From Nitrosomonas eutropha (lineage in GTDB: Bacteria > Pseudomonadota > Gammaproteobacteria > Burkholderiales > Nitrosomonadaceae), in the NCBI RefSeq assembly GCF_003201195.1, contig NZ_QICQ01000004.1:49156-113155 (forward strand): DNA of 64,000 nucleotides, read 5' to 3'. Numbering within the stretch: position 1 is the first letter of the stretch; each line of letters opens with the position of its first letter. A model generated the notes under the pieces. It saw only the letters and a program-made list of their open reading frames with translations, did not search any database and was not told the DNA's origin. Positions 48,974 to 58,369 of this stretch are shown here, in pieces. The translations under genes and the position numbers were made by a program.

Positions 48974-49363
48974 TTACACTGTTTTCTTTTGAATAAATTC
49001 AATCTTGTAACCATCCGGATCTTCTATGAAAGCAATCACGGTAGTTCCATGTTTCATCGGTCCAGCCTCTCGCGTGACGCGACCTCCCAGGTTTCTGACC
49101 TTTTCACAGGCTTCGTAGGCATTGTCTACTTCGATTGCAATGTGTCCAAAACCTGTTCCGAGATCATAATGGTCGATTTCCCAATTATGCGTCAGCTCCA
49201 GAACGGTACCTTCCGCTTCACTTTGATAACCGACGAATGCCAATGTGAACTTTCCTTCTGGGTAATCCTTACGGCGCAGAATTTGCATTCCGAGGACATC
49301 GGTGTAAAACTGGATCGAACGCTCCAGATTACCTACTCTCAACATGGTATGAAGAATGCGCAT
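48974..49363 (-). CDS. gloA: Lactoylglutathione lyase (glyoxalase I)
   Basis: Isomerises the methylglyoxal-glutathione hemithioacetal to S-lactoylglutathione. The product is 129 aa with two beta-alpha-beta-beta-beta modules. The metal ligands are at the same positions as in E. coli GloA: His5, Glu56, His74 and Glu122 ([32 protein letters not shown]). The short loops fit the Ni-dependent bacterial class. It overlaps the rubredoxin stop by 1 nt, so the two are translated together. Confidence 0.95.
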   Translation of the reverse strand: MRILHTMLRVGNLERSIQFYTDVLGMQILRRKDYPEGKFTLAFVGYQSEAEGTVLELTHNWEIDHYDLGTGFGHIAIEVDNAYEACEKVRNLGGRVTREAGPMKHGTTVIAFIEDPDGYKIEFIQKKTV

Positions 49364-49551
49364 TATATTTTCACCATTTCAAAATCTTCTTTTCGTGCAC
49401 CACATTCCGGGCAAGTCCAGTTCATGGGAATATCTTCCCAGCGGGTTCCGGCAGGAATACCATCTTGTGGCCATCCTTCTGCTTCATCGTATATAAAGCC
49501 ACAAATCATGCACATATAACGGTAATAATCCTGGTTACTTTCTGTAGTCAT
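49363..49551 (-). CDS. Rubredoxin
   Basis: Small iron electron carrier of 62 aa. Its single Fe(Cys)4 site is formed by [19 protein letters not shown] and [14 protein letters not shown], with the Tyr, Asp and Trp core pattern of rubredoxins. The N-terminal nine residues are family-variable. It is coupled to gloA (its stop overlaps gloA's ATG). A rubredoxin-reductase-like flavoprotein lies 5 kb away at 54592 and may be its partner, but there is no operon link. Confidence 0.95.
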   Translation of the reverse strand: MTTESNQDYYRYMCMICGFIYDEAEGWPQDGIPAGTRWEDIPMNWTCPECGARKEDFEMVKI

Positions 49552-49603
49552 AATAGATAAGTAGATTTGCTTAAGTTAAAATAACATTTTACGGTATTAA
49601 TGC

Positions 49604-50446
49604 ATGTCACTACCACCTCCAATTGTACTATCCTTCGCTGCCAGTGACCCAAGCGGGGGCGCCGGTATTCAGGCGGATATACTGACTCTTGCCGGAATGG
49701 GCTGTCATCCACTCACTGTACTCACAGCCGTAACTGTCCAGGATACAACCGGTGTCGAGGACATATTTGTGATGGATGCTGAATGGGTCATTGATCAGGC
49801 AAGAACCGTGTTGCAAGATATGCCGGTACAAGCATTCAAGATTGGGATGCTGGGCAGTGTTGAAATTGTCGCAGCTATTGCTGAAGTTATATCGGATTAT
49901 CCGGATATTCCACTGGTACTTGATCCAGTACTGGCTTCCAGTCGTGGCGACATGTTTGCCAATGAAGAAGTAATTTCTGCCATGCGTGAGATGTTATTTT
50001 CCCAGGCGACAATTATTACCCCTAACAGTTTTGAGGCCAGGCGTATTGCGCTTGATCACGAAGATGATCCGGAAATACTGGGTTTGAAGCAAAGTGCAGA
50101 TCAATTGTTGCAATGGGGTTGCAGTTACGTGCTTATCAAGGGAGCTCATGAAAATACACCGCAAGTGGTTAACGTACTTTACGATGTCAATGGTATCGTC
50201 CGGTCCGATGCATGGCAGCGCTTGCCTGGATCGTTTCATGGCTCAGGGTGCACCTTGTCATCCGCAATAGCGGCTTCACTTGCTCATGGTATGTCAATTA
50301 CGGACAGCGTCTACGAGGCACAGGAATTTACTTGGCATACGCTCAAGGCAGGCTTCCGCCCCGGAATGGGACAATATATACCAGACAGATTTTTTTGGAT
50401 GGAAAGTGATAATTTGGAAGAGGAAGCCGGCGGCTCCGATGATTGA
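49604..50446 (+). CDS. thiD: Hydroxymethylpyrimidine (phospho)kinase ThiD
   Basis: Ribokinase-family enzyme phosphorylating HMP to HMP-P and HMP-PP in thiamine synthesis. The product is 280 aa. Motifs are [17 protein letters not shown] (substrate-binding), [28 protein letters not shown], and the ATP/anion-hole [21 protein letters not shown] with the catalytic base region. It overlaps thiE by 8 nt and is followed by hemL. No TPP riboswitch is seen in the 52-nt leader. Confidence 0.95.
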   Translation: MSLPPPIVLSFAASDPSGGAGIQADILTLAGMGCHPLTVLTAVTVQDTTGVEDIFVMDAEWVIDQARTVLQDMPVQAFKIGMLGSVEIVAAIAEVISDYPDIPLVLDPVLASSRGDMFANEEVISAMREMLFSQATIITPNSFEARRIALDHEDDPEILGLKQSADQLLQWGCSYVLIKGAHENTPQVVNVLYDVNGIVRSDAWQRLPGSFHGSGCTLSSAIAASLAHGMSITDSVYEAQEFTWHTLKAGFRPGMGQYIPDRFFWMESDNLEEEAGGSDD

Positions 50447-51077
50447 TCCTCCTATGGATCGGATTAAGGTGAGCGGCCTTTATGCAATCACGCCTGATAT
50501 TGAAAATATCGATCGGCTGTGTGAGATGGCTTATCACGTATTGGCTGGCGGCGTAAGCTGGCTTCAGTACAGGAATAAAAAGGCCAACAGTCGGCTGCGA
50601 TTGATGCAGGCCCTGGAAATTCATCTTCTCTGCAAGCAGTTTCAAGTTCCCCTGATTATTAATGATCATATGGATTTAGTCATGGAGATCGATGCCGAAG
50701 GTTTGCACGTGGGTGGAGAAGATACTTCTGTGGCGGCAGCTAGACACTATCTCGGTCGGAATAAAATCATTGGCGTCTCCTGCTACAATCAGCTCAGTCA
50801 TGCAATTGAAGCTGAAAAGGCGGGAGCAGATTATGTTGCATTTGGTGCTTTTTATCCGTCAATGACTAAAGTTGATGCATATCAGGCGCCGATTCATCTG
50901 CTTGATGCTGCAAAAAAAACGTTGAATATTCCCATTGTGGCAATCGGCGGCATCAATCTGGACAATGCCGAGGCGCTGATTGCCCGTGGATGTGATGCCG
51001 TTGCTGTCAGTCAGGCGCTGTTCAGCGCACAAGATATCCAATCTGCTGCCCGGCATTTTTCAAAGCTATTCTGTTGA
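50439..51077 (+). CDS. thiE: Thiamine-phosphate synthase
   Basis: Joins HMP-PP and HET-P to thiamine phosphate. The product is 212 aa. Motifs are [20 protein letters not shown] (phosphate binding), [35 protein letters not shown] and [11 protein letters not shown]. Two in-frame ATGs compete, 50439 (inside the thiD stop) and 50454; both keep every conserved motif. It overlaps thiD by 8 nt and precedes hemL by 36 nt. Confidence 0.93.
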   Translation: MIDPPMDRIKVSGLYAITPDIENIDRLCEMAYHVLAGGVSWLQYRNKKANSRLRLMQALEIHLLCKQFQVPLIINDHMDLVMEIDAEGLHVGGEDTSVAAARHYLGRNKIIGVSCYNQLSHAIEAEKAGADYVAFGAFYPSMTKVDAYQAPIHLLDAAKKTLNIPIVAIGGINLDNAEALIARGCDAVAVSQALFSAQDIQSAARHFSKLFC

Positions 51078-51113
51078 ACCATCAATTTCGATAACTTTTA
51101 AGCAAATATTCCA

Positions 51114-52397
51114 ATGACGATCACTAATCAACAATTGTTCGAGCGCTCCAGGCAATACATTCCGGGAGGCGTTAATTCACCAGTACGTGCTTTTAAATCC
51201 GTAGGAGGTACGCCTATTTTTTTTCAGCGCGGGCAGGGTGCTTGTTTCTGGGATGTGGAAGGAAAATCCTATATTGATTACGTTGGATCATGGGGGCCGC
51301 TTATTCTCGGGCATGCGCACCCCGATGTTGTCAGGGCCGTTCAGGATGCGGCAAGCCGTGGTACCTCTTTTGGTGCTCCAACGGCAGCAGAGCTGGAAAT
51401 AGCCGAATTGTTATGTCGGTTGTTGCCTTCCCTGGAACTGGTACGGTTGGTAAGTTCCGGCACAGAGGCTGGAATGAGTGCCATTCGGCTCGCGCGTGGT
51501 TATACCGGCAGAAACCGGATTATCAAGTTTGAAGGTTGCTATCACGGGCACGATGATGCCTTGCTGGTTAAAGCAGGTTCAGGCGCATTGACTTTCGGCC
51601 ATCCCAGTTCAGCAGGGGTTCCCGCTGAAACAGCAGGAAATACTCTGGTATTGAACTATAACGATGTTGCCGGAGTGGAAGCAACCTTCAGCAAACTGGG
51701 TTCTGAAATTGCCGCTGTGATCGTCGAACCAGTGGCGGGCAATATGAATTTGATTAAGGCAACCCCCCAGTTTCTGGAAACATTACGCACACTATGTACA
51801 AAGCATAGCAGTTTGCTGATTCTGGATGAGGTGATGACAGGTTTCCGCGTTGGACTGGAATGTGCCCAAGGGCTATATGGCATCAGGCCAGATCTAACCA
51901 TTCTAGGGAAAGTAATCGGTGGGGGGTTACCCATGGCAGCGTTTGGTGGACGACGTGATGTGATGGAATGCCTTGCGCCATTGGGACCCGTGTATCAAGC
52001 AGGTACACTTTCCGGCAATCCAGTTGCAGTTGCTGCCGGGTTGGAAACTTTGCGTCAAGTACAGACGCCTGGTTTTTTTGACAAGTTGTCAATGATGACA
52101 CGTAAGTTAACAGACGGCCTGACTTCTGTCGCCATAAAAAATGGCGTGGTGTTTAGTGCACAGGCAGTGGGTGGAATGTTTGGAATTTATTTCAGGAAAA
52201 CACCGCCAGTAAGTTTTACAGAAATAATGGAGAGTGACCGTGATGCGTTTAACCGTTTTTTTCATACCATGCTGAAAGAGGGTATTTATTTTGCACCCTC
52301 AGCTTTCGAAGCAGGCTTCGTTTCTGCTGCGCACGGGGATGTGGAAATTGACAAAACACTGGAAGCAGCTGATCGGGTTTTCAGTCAAAAAGCGTAA
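51114..52397 (+). CDS. hemL: Glutamate-1-semialdehyde 2,1-aminomutase
   Basis: PLP/PMP enzyme forming 5-aminolevulinate in the C5 haem pathway. The product is 427 aa. Motifs are [58 protein letters not shown], and the PLP Lys in [18 protein letters not shown]. It follows thiE by 36 nt, and the thi-hem grouping is common in betaproteobacteria. Haem demand is high in ammonia oxidisers because of their multihaem cytochromes; that link is background, not evidence here. Confidence 0.96.
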
Positions 52398-52503
52398 GAG
52401 ATACCAAAGAGTGCAATTCACGACATATAAATAAAAGATTCAATTCGTGAGGTTGGGTGCCGTTTATATTTTTCCAATCGGCTTGTTGCGATTCTTGTAT
52501 TCG

Positions 52504-52516
52504 TGACAAAATGTCA
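52504..52516. promoter_or_regulatory. Short inverted repeat upstream of mlaA
   Basis: TGACA-AAA-TGTCA is a perfect 5-bp inverted repeat with a 3-nt spacer, 29 nt before the mlaA ATG, next to an AT-rich stretch (CATAATAAAGAATAAT). It could be an operator or part of the promoter. No regulator can be named. Confidence 0.2.
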
Positions 52517-52545
52517 AATTCATAATAAAGAATAATTAACGAATT

Positions 52546-53325
52546 ATGGTTGTTTGCTCTCTTTATTTCCGAAAATTTTTCGTGATTCTGTCATTAGGCA
52601 GCGCACTGTCAGGTTGTGCTACCACGGATAACCGGCACGATCCTTTGGAATCCATGAACCGCGCAATATTTTCATTTAATGAAAAGCTTGATGAAATTGT
52701 GGTGGAGCCTGTTGCCAGGGGGTATCAGCGATTTCTACCATCTCCACTCAGAATGATTGTTGGAAACTTCTTTTCCAATCTTGATGATGTTGTCATTGTT
52801 GCGAACTCCCTGCTGCAGCTGAAATTTATGGACGCAATGGCGAGTACAACACGTGTAGTGATTAACACAACCTTTGGGATGTTGGGAGCTATTGATCTGG
52901 CCAGTGATATCACTCAGGTGAGCGATATTGACATCAATAAGCGCAATGAAGATTTTGGCCAAACATTGGGTTTTTATGGTGTTGGTAGCGGACCCTATCT
53001 TGTATTGCCGATACTAGGGCCCAGTACTGTAAGGGATGCAGTTGGGCTTGGTGTGGATAGCACGTTCATTCATCCTGCGCGAGCTATTTATACCGGCTTT
53101 GATCTGCTGACTGTGCGTATGCCTGTTGCTACTATGGAATTTATCGATAGGCGTGAGCAGTTGCTGGATCTGGATAAGACGCTGGAGGAAGCTTCGCTGG
53201 ATAAGTACGAGTTTGTACGCGATGCTTATTTACAGAGGCGTGATAGCCTGATTCAAAACAACGGTACTTCATCTGCGGAAGAGTCAGTGGATTTTGATGA
53301 CGAGGAAATAATCATTGATGATTGA
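52546..53325 (+). CDS. mlaA: MlaA/VacJ family outer-membrane lipoprotein
   Basis: Outer-membrane component of the Mla system, which removes misplaced phospholipids from the outer leaflet. The product is 259 aa. The signal peptide ends in lipobox LSGC (Cys at about residue 24). The body is the MlaA domain: DPLESMNRAIFSFNEKLDEIVVEPVARGY, FFSNLDDVV, ASTTRVVINTTFGMLGAIDLAS, GQTLGFYGVGSGPYLVLPILGPST. The C-terminal 30 residues are acidic (SVDFDDEEIIIDD). No other mla genes are adjacent; the MlaC-like HpnM lies at the other end of the window. Confidence 0.93.
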   Translation: MVVCSLYFRKFFVILSLGSALSGCATTDNRHDPLESMNRAIFSFNEKLDEIVVEPVARGYQRFLPSPLRMIVGNFFSNLDDVVIVANSLLQLKFMDAMASTTRVVINTTFGMLGAIDLASDITQVSDIDINKRNEDFGQTLGFYGVGSGPYLVLPILGPSTVRDAVGLGVDSTFIHPARAIYTGFDLLTVRMPVATMEFIDRREQLLDLDKTLEEASLDKYEFVRDAYLQRRDSLIQNNGTSSAEESVDFDDEEIIIDD

Positions 53326-53352
53326 TTCAATAAGATGGTTATTTACATTTTT

Positions 53353-53386
53353 GCCGGGGCTGGTGTAAGGATTCACCAGCCCCGGC
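53353..53386. terminator. Strong hairpin between mlaA and htpX
   Basis: GCCGGGGCTGGTG and CACCAGCCCCGGC form a perfect 13-bp stem with an 8-nt loop, between the converging ends of mlaA and htpX. Neither side has a T tract (CTGCTC on plus, AAAAATG on minus), so if it terminates transcription it is atypical. Confidence 0.4.
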
Positions 53387-53396
53387 TGCTCTATCA

Positions 53397-54275
53397 TCAG
53401 GCAGATTGTAATGCCTGGATGCGCTCTTCCAGAGGGGGGTGTGACATAAACAGACGCCCAATCTGGCTCTTTTGTCCAGAGATTCCAAAAGCAGCGATCT
53501 TATCTGGCAAATGAGATGGCTCATATTCCTGTTGCAATCGCCGCAGTGCGGCAACCATTTTATTTCTTCCGGAAAGCTGTGCACTCCCGGCATCTGCGCG
53601 GAATTCACGCTGACGACTGAACCACATCACAATTATCGTGGCGAGTATGCCCAGTACCAGTTGTGCGACAAGGCTGGTAACGAAATAGGCGGGGCCATGT
53701 CCTTCTTCCGTTCTGAAGACAGCGCGATCAATTACATGGCCGATGATACGGGAGAGGAAAATCACAAATGTATTCACCACGCCCTGAATCAATGCCAGCG
53801 TTACCATGTCGCCATTGGCAATATGACTGACTTCATGAGCCAGTACCGCTTCAGCCTCATCACGACTCATTTTTTGCAGCAATCCTGAGCTGACTGCTAC
53901 CAACGCATTGTTTCTATTCATTCCTGTTGCGAATGCATTAATATCGGGTGAATCGTAAATGGCCACTTCAGGCATACCCACGCCAGCTGCTTTGGCCTGC
54001 CGGCGGACAGTTTCTACCAGCCAACCTTCGGTGGAATTTGAAGGAATTTCAATGACCGTGGCACCAGTCATGTGCTTGGCACTCCATTTGGACATGGCAA
54101 GCGAAATGAGCGAACCGCCAAATCCTATTACAGCCGATAAAACCAGTAGAGCATTAAAATTTAATCCACTGCCTTCAGCATCCAGTATGCGGTCAACACC
54201 GAGCAAACGCAGGGTTATACTCAGCATTACCAGTATGGCCAAGTTCGTTACAATAAAAAGAAAAATCCGTTTCAT
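53397..54275 (-). CDS. htpX: Protease HtpX
   Basis: Inner-membrane zinc protease (M48B) involved in membrane protein quality control. The product is 292 aa. Two N-terminal TM helices (about 4-22 and 40-60) precede the zinc motif HEVSH in [18 protein letters not shown]. Two further TM stretches follow (about 150-180 and 188-212), then the third-ligand region [16 protein letters not shown] and the [12 protein letters not shown] terminus. The gene is monocistronic between two intergenic stretches. Confidence 0.95.
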   Translation of the reverse strand: MKRIFLFIVTNLAILVMLSITLRLLGVDRILDAEGSGLNFNALLVLSAVIGFGGSLISLAMSKWSAKHMTGATVIEIPSNSTEGWLVETVRRQAKAAGVGMPEVAIYDSPDINAFATGMNRNNALVAVSSGLLQKMSRDEAEAVLAHEVSHIANGDMVTLALIQGVVNTFVIFLSRIIGHVIDRAVFRTEEGHGPAYFVTSLVAQLVLGILATIIVMWFSRQREFRADAGSAQLSGRNKMVAALRRLQQEYEPSHLPDKIAAFGISGQKSQIGRLFMSHPPLEERIQALQSA

Positions 54276-54591
54276 TATCCTCTTCCTTCAGGTTTATTAG
54301 TACACGTGTCTGATTTTGAATGTAATAAAAAACAATCGTTCAAAGCAAACCGATATATGGTGACATATTTCACAACATCAAGTGTCGGGATAAGGTATTT
54401 CTATGTAATGTAATCCTATATGTCGCTGGAATTTTTGGGGTTAAGGTACAATAAAAAGCCAAGGTACGTGCGGGTTGTCGCGTGGTTGCGAAATCCTGAA
54501 GGGTGGGAATGCTTGTGTGAATTCGGTTGTTCGCTGGTTTGGGCGAAAAGAAAGGAGATAAATTGATTGTGATCAAACAGGGTATATCAAT
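54276..54591. other. Divergent htpX / reductase intergenic region
   Basis: A 316-base AT-rich spacer between htpX (minus) and the reductase (plus). It has no recognisable gene. A small hairpin TTCGC-TGGTTTGG-GCGAA lies near 54530. TACAAT near 54446 is a candidate -10 for the reductase, without a good -35; no sigma-32 boxes were clear upstream of htpX. Confidence 0.35.
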
Positions 54592-55746
54592 ATGAGTCAA
54601 TTGCCTGTCGTAGTTATAGGAAGCGGGTTGGCGGGTTATACGGTTGTACGCGAGCTGCGGAGACTGGATTCTGCCGTGCCAATCACTCTCTTATCTGCCG
54701 ATCATGGCGGTTTTTATTCAAAGCCTATGTTATCCAATGCTTTGGCAACAGGTAAAACACCTGATTCCATTCTGAGTGCGAGCTCAGAACAGATGTCCGG
54801 ACAACTGGGTATCACAGTGCAGCCTTATACGCGCGTCGATACACTTGATGTGGCTGCGAATAATGTTTATTTCGAAAATGGTACGCAGCTGACTTATGGT
54901 CGGCTCGTATTGGCGCTGGGAGCTGATCCGATGCGCCTGCCGATACCTGGAAGCGGTGCGGATGATATGCTATCCATTAATGATCTGGATGATTACCGGA
55001 GATTTCGTGAGAACCTGGAAAATAAGCGTCATGTCGCTATACTGGGCGCCGGCTTGATTGGTTGCGAGTTTGCCAACGATCTTGTAGTAAAAGGCTATCA
55101 GGTAAGCGTCTTTGACTTGAGTCCGCAACCATTAGGTCGGTTGCTTCCTTCCGAAGCCGGACACTTTTTCCGTGAGAAATTGTCAACGGCAGGTGTTAAA
55201 TTTCTGCTCGGTACAACTGTTGAGAAGATAAGCAAGGAGAATGGATATTATCATTTATATTACAAAGGAGGTGGAGTTGTTCAGGCCGATATGGTGCTGT
55301 CTGCCATTGGTTTGAAGCCACGTACTGGTTTAGCTGAGGCAGCAGGAATTCAGATCAATCGTGGAATTACGGTTGATCGTTATTTACAGTCCAGTATTCA
55401 GAATATCTATGCCTTGGGTGATTGTGCAGAAGTGGCCGGGAAAGTATTACCTTTTATTCTGCCAATTTCGCATGCTGGTCGAGCTCTGGCTGCAACAATT
55501 GCCGGTAACCAGACATTACTGCGCTACCCGGCGATGCCGGTAATGGTCAAAACACCTGCCTGCCCGGCGGTTATCTCGCCTCCCGATCCTGGGGTAGAAG
55601 GTGAGTGGAAAATTCAAACTGTTGAGAATGGCATGAAAGCTTTGTATCAGGATGAAGCTGGTAATTTACATGGTTTTGCCTTGCTGGGAACGGCAACAAA
55701 TGAACGTAATGCTTTGGTTGCCCTTCTGCCGCCCGTATTGGCTTAG
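54592..55746 (+). CDS. FAD-dependent NAD(P)H:rubredoxin reductase-like protein
   Basis: Pyridine-nucleotide-disulphide-type flavoprotein of 384 aa. An FAD-binding GxGxxG (VVIGSGLAGYTVVRELR) opens it, an NAD-binding one follows (VAILGAGLIGCEFANDL), and the FAD-ribityl motif is NIYALGDCAEVAG. There is no redox CxxxxC, so it is not a lipoamide or mercuric type. The overall order and the C-terminal domain (about 300-384) fit rubredoxin reductases of the AlkT/RubB type. The nearest rubredoxin is at 49363-49551. A ferredoxin or nitrite-linked partner is possible. Confidence 0.82.
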   Translation: MSQLPVVVIGSGLAGYTVVRELRRLDSAVPITLLSADHGGFYSKPMLSNALATGKTPDSILSASSEQMSGQLGITVQPYTRVDTLDVAANNVYFENGTQLTYGRLVLALGADPMRLPIPGSGADDMLSINDLDDYRRFRENLENKRHVAILGAGLIGCEFANDLVVKGYQVSVFDLSPQPLGRLLPSEAGHFFREKLSTAGVKFLLGTTVEKISKENGYYHLYYKGGGVVQADMVLSAIGLKPRTGLAEAAGIQINRGITVDRYLQSSIQNIYALGDCAEVAGKVLPFILPISHAGRALAATIAGNQTLLRYPAMPVMVKTPACPAVISPPDPGVEGEWKIQTVENGMKALYQDEAGNLHGFALLGTATNERNALVALLPPVLA

Positions 55747-55858
55747 GAAATTATTGGTACTAATCTGTGGTAATAAAGCTTGTGTATCCAAATGATATTC
55801 AGGCCTGCCACAAAGAACCAGAACCGTATGAGATTTGTACTGACTAAGAGAAAATAAC

Positions 55859-56161
55859 ATGCTCTATTTAATATACGGTGAAGATGTTCCGGATAGCCTG
55901 GCGCAACGGGTAGTTAACCGGCCTGCACATTTGGCGCGAATCCAGGAATTACAGGAGCAGGGGAGACTGTTATTGGCAGGCCCTTGTCCGGCAATTGATA
56001 GCGTGGACCCCGGGCCGGCGGGTTTTACCGGAAGCTTGATAGTGGCAGAGTTTGCGTCACTGAATGCGGCTCAGGAATGGGCAGATGCTGATCCATACCT
56101 GGCAGCCGGTATTTATGCAAAAGTGGCCGTAAAGCCGTTCAGGAAGGTTCTGCCTGAATAA
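55859..56161 (+). CDS. yciI: YciI family protein
   Basis: A small 100-aa dimeric ferredoxin-like-fold protein of the YCII domain family; no clear function is known. The N terminus [42 protein letters not shown] is typical, as is the C-terminal [28 protein letters not shown]. The conserved His (PAHLARI) and Asp (WADADPY) of the family are present. In other bacteria yciI is next to septation protein or PPIase genes; here it precedes a parvulin-type PPIase gene by 174 nt. Confidence 0.9.
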   Translation: MLYLIYGEDVPDSLAQRVVNRPAHLARIQELQEQGRLLLAGPCPAIDSVDPGPAGFTGSLIVAEFASLNAAQEWADADPYLAAGIYAKVAVKPFRKVLPE

Positions 56162-56334
56162 ATTGGTGGTGGCCAGAGATTTTTCCAGTTTATTCAGGCC
56201 TGAATATTTTCAAAAGGAATCTGTAAAAGCTTGTTTGTTTTCAAAAAGAACTTATCCGTGTTTTGTTAAAATGTATGCTTTTTAGATTATTCAGATAAAA
56301 TTTGTCAACTACTTTACTATTTAAAGGAAATTTT

Positions 56335-57129
56335 ATGCGCTTAACCAAGTTTCTCTGTGTGCCACTTGCTGTGCTGGGATTTGTATGTACTACGCCCTTA
56401 AGTGCCCAGGGCGGTGGTACAGTCGCCAAAGTTAACGGTATAGCGATACCACAATCACGCCTTGACCTGGTGATCAAGGCAGCAACAGCGCAGGGTCAAC
56501 CCGATTCAGCTGAAATGAGAAATGCTTTGCGCGAAAATCTCATCACGGAAGAAGTACTGACACAAGAAGCAATAAAAAAGGGGCTTGACCGTAATCCGGA
56601 TGTTGTCACACAGATTGATCTGGCGCGCCAGGGAATATTGATCAGGGCGTATCAGGCTGATTTTATGCGAAATAATCCGGTTAGCGATGATGAATTACGC
56701 AAGGAATATGAATCAGTAAAATCACAGATGGGTGATAAGGAATACAAAGCACGCCATATTCTTGTGGAAACCGAACAAGAAGCCAAGGATTTGGTTGCCT
56801 CTCTGAAAAAGGGTGGCGTGTTTGAGAAACTGGCTGGTGAGCGCTCCATTGATACCGGCAGCAAGAGTAATGGTGGGGAGCTGGGCTGGAGCTCGGCGGC
56901 AGTTTATGTTAAGCCCTTTTCCGATGCATTGACCAAACTGAAAAAAGGCGAAACAACCAGTCAGCCAGTACAAACGCCCTTTGGTTGGCATGTAATTCGT
57001 CTGGATGATGTGCGTACTGCTGTTCCACCTTCTTTTGACGAAGTAAAACAAAATATGCAGCAGCGGGTATTACAGCGCAAGTTTGCAGCGGTGGTTGAGT
57101 CGTTGCGTAAAAATGCCAAAGTTGAATAA
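56335..57129 (+). CDS. Parvulin-type peptidyl-prolyl isomerase (periplasmic)
   Basis: Secreted PPIase of 264 aa with signal peptide (about 1-23, cleaved near LSAQG). A SurA/PrsA-like chaperone N region (IAIPQSRLDLVIKAA, LRENLITEEVLTQEAIKKG) is followed by one rotamase domain with KARHILVETEQEAKDLVASL, SIDTGSKSNGGELGW and PVQTPFGWHVIRLDDV. Family members fold outer-membrane and periplasmic proteins. The start at 56335 follows AAAGGAAATTTT. An upstream in-frame ATG-less extension (to 56302) is not supported. It converges with alr, with 28 nt between them. Confidence 0.9.
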   Translation: MRLTKFLCVPLAVLGFVCTTPLSAQGGGTVAKVNGIAIPQSRLDLVIKAATAQGQPDSAEMRNALRENLITEEVLTQEAIKKGLDRNPDVVTQIDLARQGILIRAYQADFMRNNPVSDDELRKEYESVKSQMGDKEYKARHILVETEQEAKDLVASLKKGGVFEKLAGERSIDTGSKSNGGELGWSSAAVYVKPFSDALTKLKKGETTSQPVQTPFGWHVIRLDDVRTAVPPSFDEVKQNMQQRVLQRKFAAVVESLRKNAKVE

Positions 57130-57157
57130 TCAGGTATTAACAAAAAATCTGTAATCA

Positions 57158-58243
57158 TTAGCTTATGCTGATGCTCGGTACTCTGGGAGAGAGTGCTGTC
57201 AGTAGCTCGTAACTGATAGTTTGTGCCGATTTTGCAACTTCTTCTACCGGTAGTCCTTCTCCCCAGAGGGTTACCGGGCTTCCCACCCCGGCTTCGCTAA
57301 TCCCGTTCAGATCGACAGTTAGCATATCCATTGAAATACGCCCGACCAGCCGCGTGCGCTGGCCATTAACCAGTACCGGGGTTCCGGTAGGGGCATGACG
57401 TGGATATCCATCTGCGTAACCGGCTGCAACAACTCCGATACGCATTGGCTGGTTTGCGATAAACTGCCCGCCGTAGCCTACTCTGTCTGATGGATCAAGC
57501 TGTTGCACAGCGATGATCTGGCTGGTCAGTGTCATGACAGGCCGTAACCCCAGTTCAATACCTGTTTTGTCCGGCAGGGGCGATGCTCCGTAGAGGACTA
57601 TACCAGGACGTACCCAGTCCGCATGTGTTCCGGGGTAACGTAAAATTGCTGCAGAATTAGCTAGCGTTTGGGGTAGATTATTTTCTTTTACATCGTGAAG
57701 TGCTGCAAACTGATCCAGTTGCTGATTAACTTGATCTGCTTCCAGAGCGTCATCCGCACAGGAAAAATGTGTCATCAGTGTAATACTGGTATCTGAACGC
57801 CATTGCCTGATTCTGTTGAATACGTAACTTTCTTCTTCAGGCCTGAAACCAAGGCGATTCATGCCAGTATTGATCTTGAGGTAGATATCCGGTTTTCCTG
57901 TCTTTCTGTGTGCCAGCAGTAGTGATAGCTGCTCATGACTGTGAATAACCGTACTGAGCTGATAATGATCGATTGCCTCAAGCTCCTCTGCCGAGAAAAA
58001 TCCTTCCAGAAGTAAAACAGGTTGATTAAATCCGGCTTCCCTTAGCTGGATCGCTGCTTCCAGCTCAAGTACAGCAAATCCATCCGCTGTATTTAATGCT
58101 TGTGTGGTACGGAGCAAGCCATGGCCGTAGGCATCGGCTTTGACAACAGCCATAATGCGAGCCTGGCGAGTGTGGCTGCGGACAACAGAAAGGTTGTGCT
58201 GTAAAGCAGTACAGTCAATGAGAGCACGAATCGGGCGATACAT
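57158..58243 (-). CDS. alr: Alanine racemase
   Basis: PLP-dependent L/D-alanine interconversion, supplying D-Ala for peptidoglycan. The product is 361 aa. The PLP Lys35 lies in VVKADAYGHG, with KINTGMNRLGF, TLANSAAI, RPGIVLYGASP, the second-base Tyr in VGYGGQF and ISMDMLTVDL. Length and motifs are ordinary for the biosynthetic racemase. The opening residues MYRPIRALIDCTALQHN match the family. Confidence 0.96.
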   Translation of the reverse strand: MYRPIRALIDCTALQHNLSVVRSHTRQARIMAVVKADAYGHGLLRTTQALNTADGFAVLELEAAIQLREAGFNQPVLLLEGFFSAEELEAIDHYQLSTVIHSHEQLSLLLAHRKTGKPDIYLKINTGMNRLGFRPEEESYVFNRIRQWRSDTSITLMTHFSCADDALEADQVNQQLDQFAALHDVKENNLPQTLANSAAILRYPGTHADWVRPGIVLYGASPLPDKTGIELGLRPVMTLTSQIIAVQQLDPSDRVGYGGQFIANQPMRIGVVAAGYADGYPRHAPTGTPVLVNGQRTRLVGRISMDMLTVDLNGISEAGVGSPVTLWGEGLPVEEVAKSAQTISYELLTALSPRVPSISIS

Positions 58244-58369
58244 TTGTACAATTGAGGTTAGGGAATCGAAAAAGAATCAACAGTTTACAGATGGTGCCGC
58301 CCTGGAAATAGTAATGAGCAACTGCTAGCACAGCTACCTTTCCTTTGTCTTTCGAGAAGATAGGCAAGG

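Noticed and set aside
54370..54600. A 76-codon minus-strand frame in the htpX-reductase spacer
   Set aside because: No RBS, low-complexity composition and no recognisable domain; overlaps the reductase start.
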